DNA from: Microbacteriaceae bacterium | GTDB lineage: Bacteria > Actinomycetota > Actinomycetes > Actinomycetales > Microbacteriaceae | Assembly (NCBI GenBank): GCA_017744755.1 | Contig: JAGIAU010000130.1 | Span: 1-6,119, forward strand | DNA length: 6,119 bases | Direction: 5' to 3' | In this document: positions 5,037 through 6,119 of the stretch, piece after piece | Layout of the letters: each line of letters opens with the position of its first letter | How positions within the stretch are numbered: position 1 is the first letter of the stretch | Notes under the pieces: generated by a model | What the model was told of the DNA's origin: nothing | Seen by the model: the letters and a program-made list of their open reading frames with translations, nothing else | Databases searched by the model: none | Translations under genes and position numbers: made by a program

Positions 5037-6119
5037 TTAGGGTGCATGCGCCGCGGGCTCCCTGACCCGGTCCGGGTGGTCGGCGCTCGGCGAGAGGGAT
5101 GCGCGCTGCGCCCCGACGTAGCGGGCGAGATGCTCGCCCGTCAGGGTCGAGCGGGCGGCGACGAGCTCGGCGGGCGTGCCCTCGAAGACGACGAGGCCGC
5201 CGTCGTGGCCGGCGCCCGGTCCGAGGTCGACGATCCAGTCGGCGTGCGCCATGACGGCCTGGTGGTGCTCGATGACGAGGACCGACTTGCCCGAGTCGAC
5301 GAGCCGGTCGAGCAGGCCGAGGAGCTGCTCGACGTCGGCGAGGTGCAGGCCCGTCGTCGGCTCGTCGAGGACGTAGATCCCGCCGGACTCGCCGAGATGG
5401 GAGGCGAGCTTGAGCCGCTGCCGCTCGCCGCCGGAGAGCGTCGTGAGCGGCTGGCCGATGCGGAGGTAGCCGAGACCGACGTCGGCGAGGCGGCCCAGGA
5501 TCGTCGCGGCGGCCGGCACCTTCGAGTCTGCGGCGGTGAAGTGCTCCAGCGCCTCGTCGACCGACATGGCGAGCACCTCGGCGATGTTCCGCTCCCCCAG
5601 CCGGTACTCGAGCACCGAGGCGCGGAAGCCGCGGCCCTCGCACTCCTCGCACCCCGTCTCGACGCTCGCCATCGGGCCGAGATCCGTCGTGATGAAGCCG
5701 GCGCCGTTGCAGACGGGGCAGGCGCCCTCGGAGTTCGCGCTGAAGAACGCCGGCTTCACGCCGTTCGCCTTCGCGAACGCCGCCCGGATCGGGTCGAGCA
5801 GCCCCGAGTAGGTCGCCGGACTGCTGCGCCGCGAGCCCTTGATGGCACCCTGGTCGATCGCCACGACGCCGTCCAGCGGCGCGACGGAGCCATGGATGAG
5901 CGAGCTCTTCCCGGAGCCCGCGACGCCGGTGACGACGACGAGGACGCCGAGCGGGATGTCGACGTCGACGCCGCGCAGGTTGTGCGAGGAGGCGCCGCGG
6001 ATCTCGAGCGCGCCCGTGCGCGTTCGCACCGTCTCCTTGAGGCGCGTCCTGTCGTCCAGATGCCGGCCGGTCAGGGTGCCGGAGGCGCGGAGCCCCTCGA
6101 GCGTGCCCTGGTAGACGAC
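5037..6119 (-). CDS. UvrA-like ABC ATPase, C-terminal part (5' partial)
   Basis: The frame is open to the right edge; 360 residues and the TAA stop are visible. Numbering from the edge, a second ABC-type nucleotide-binding domain is complete: Walker A GVAGSGKSS at 65-73, a zinc-binding module with Cys134, Cys137, Cys157 and Cys160 (CPVCNGAG and CEECEGRGF), the signature LSGGERQR at 228-235, Walker B YVLDEPTTGLH at 249-259 and a switch His at 285 or 286 (IEHH). UvrA proteins recognise damaged DNA as dimers. The spacing and the FSANSEGACPVC stretch look like the shorter UvrA paralogues of actinobacteria (UvrA2/DrrC type, about 750-800 residues) rather than housekeeping UvrA. DrrC of Streptomyces peucetius belongs to this branch and gives daunorubicin resistance. 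The last 25 residues or so are a non-conserved tail. A GTG at 6029-6027 lies inside the gene and is not its start. The substrate here is unknown. Confidence 0.9.
   Translation of the reverse strand, partial: VVYQGTLEGLRASGTLTGRHLDDRTRLKETVRTRTGALEIRGASSHNLRGVDVDIPLGVLVVVTGVAGSGKSSLIHGSVAPLDGVVAIDQGAIKGSRRSSPATYSGLLDPIRAAFAKANGVKPAFFSANSEGACPVCNGAGFITTDLGPMASVETGCEECEGRGFRASVLEYRLGERNIAEVLAMSVDEALEHFTAADSKVPAAATILGRLADVGLGYLRIGQPLTTLSGGERQRLKLASHLGESGGIYVLDEPTTGLHLADVEQLLGLLDRLVDSGKSVLVIEHHQAVMAHADWIVDLGPGAGHDGGLVVFEGTPAELVAARSTLTGEHLARYVGAQRASLSPSADHPDRVREPAAHAP

Noticed and set aside
3805..5652. Minus-strand frame of about 615 codons running through the UvrA-like, ParA-like and scpA genes
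   Set aside because: It overlaps three genes in a different frame, and its Arg/Pro/Ala-rich product is typical of a frame-shifted reading of GC-rich DNA.
5037..6029. Treating the UvrA-like frame as a complete 330-residue gene starting at GTG 6029
   Set aside because: The frame continues without a stop to the window edge with sensible residues, and the family is always longer with two nucleotide-binding domains. The GTG is internal.
1..6119. CRISPR arrays, insertion-sequence ends, tRNA or rRNA genes, toxin-antitoxin pairs
   Set aside because: No regularly spaced repeats, transposase motifs, target duplications or structural RNA signatures were seen. Nearly all the window is coding.

Overview
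The window is about 6.1 kb of very GC-rich DNA with strong G/C bias at third codon positions. Its gene content and order (ParA-like ATPase, scpA, scpB, rluB, then prephenate dehydrogenase) point to a high-GC actinobacterium. A member of the Microbacteriaceae or a close relative is my inference from gene order and protein style; it cannot be proved from this window.

Layout on the plus strand, left end: the Pro/Ala-rich C-terminus of a protein cut by the window edge (1-187), a hairpin that may be its terminator (197-235), a weak candidate promoter, and a complete small beta-rich protein of unknown function (317-649) with a clear ribosome binding site. This gene converges on the main cluster across a 29-base gap.

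Layout on the minus strand, read right to left: the C-terminal 360 residues of a UvrA-type ABC ATPase (6119-5037), an 84-base gap with a candidate leaderless promoter, an orphan ParA-like ATPase (4952-4005), a 28-base gap, then a tightly overlapped set: scpA (3976-3125), scpB (3135-2563, 11-base overlap), rluB (2570-1758, 8-base overlap) and tyrA (1761-679, 4-base ATGA overlap). ScpA and ScpB are the kleisin and winged-helix partners of the SMC condensin. The ParA-like protein is the usual actinobacterial companion of scpAB. RluB modifies 23S rRNA, and TyrA with its ACT domain makes the tyrosine precursor. The set links chromosome organisation, ribosome maturation and amino-acid supply, probably through shared transcription and coupled translation rather than one pathway.

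I see no CRISPR array, mobile element, tRNA, rRNA or defence system, and nothing that amounts to a new biological system. The observations most worth checking are: a matching TANNNT-N6-ATG arrangement before both the parA-like gene and scpA, which suggests leaderless or nearly leaderless transcripts; the loss of the usual rluB-cmk-der continuation; the UvrA-like paralogue beside the condensin genes; and the unidentified 110-residue protein.
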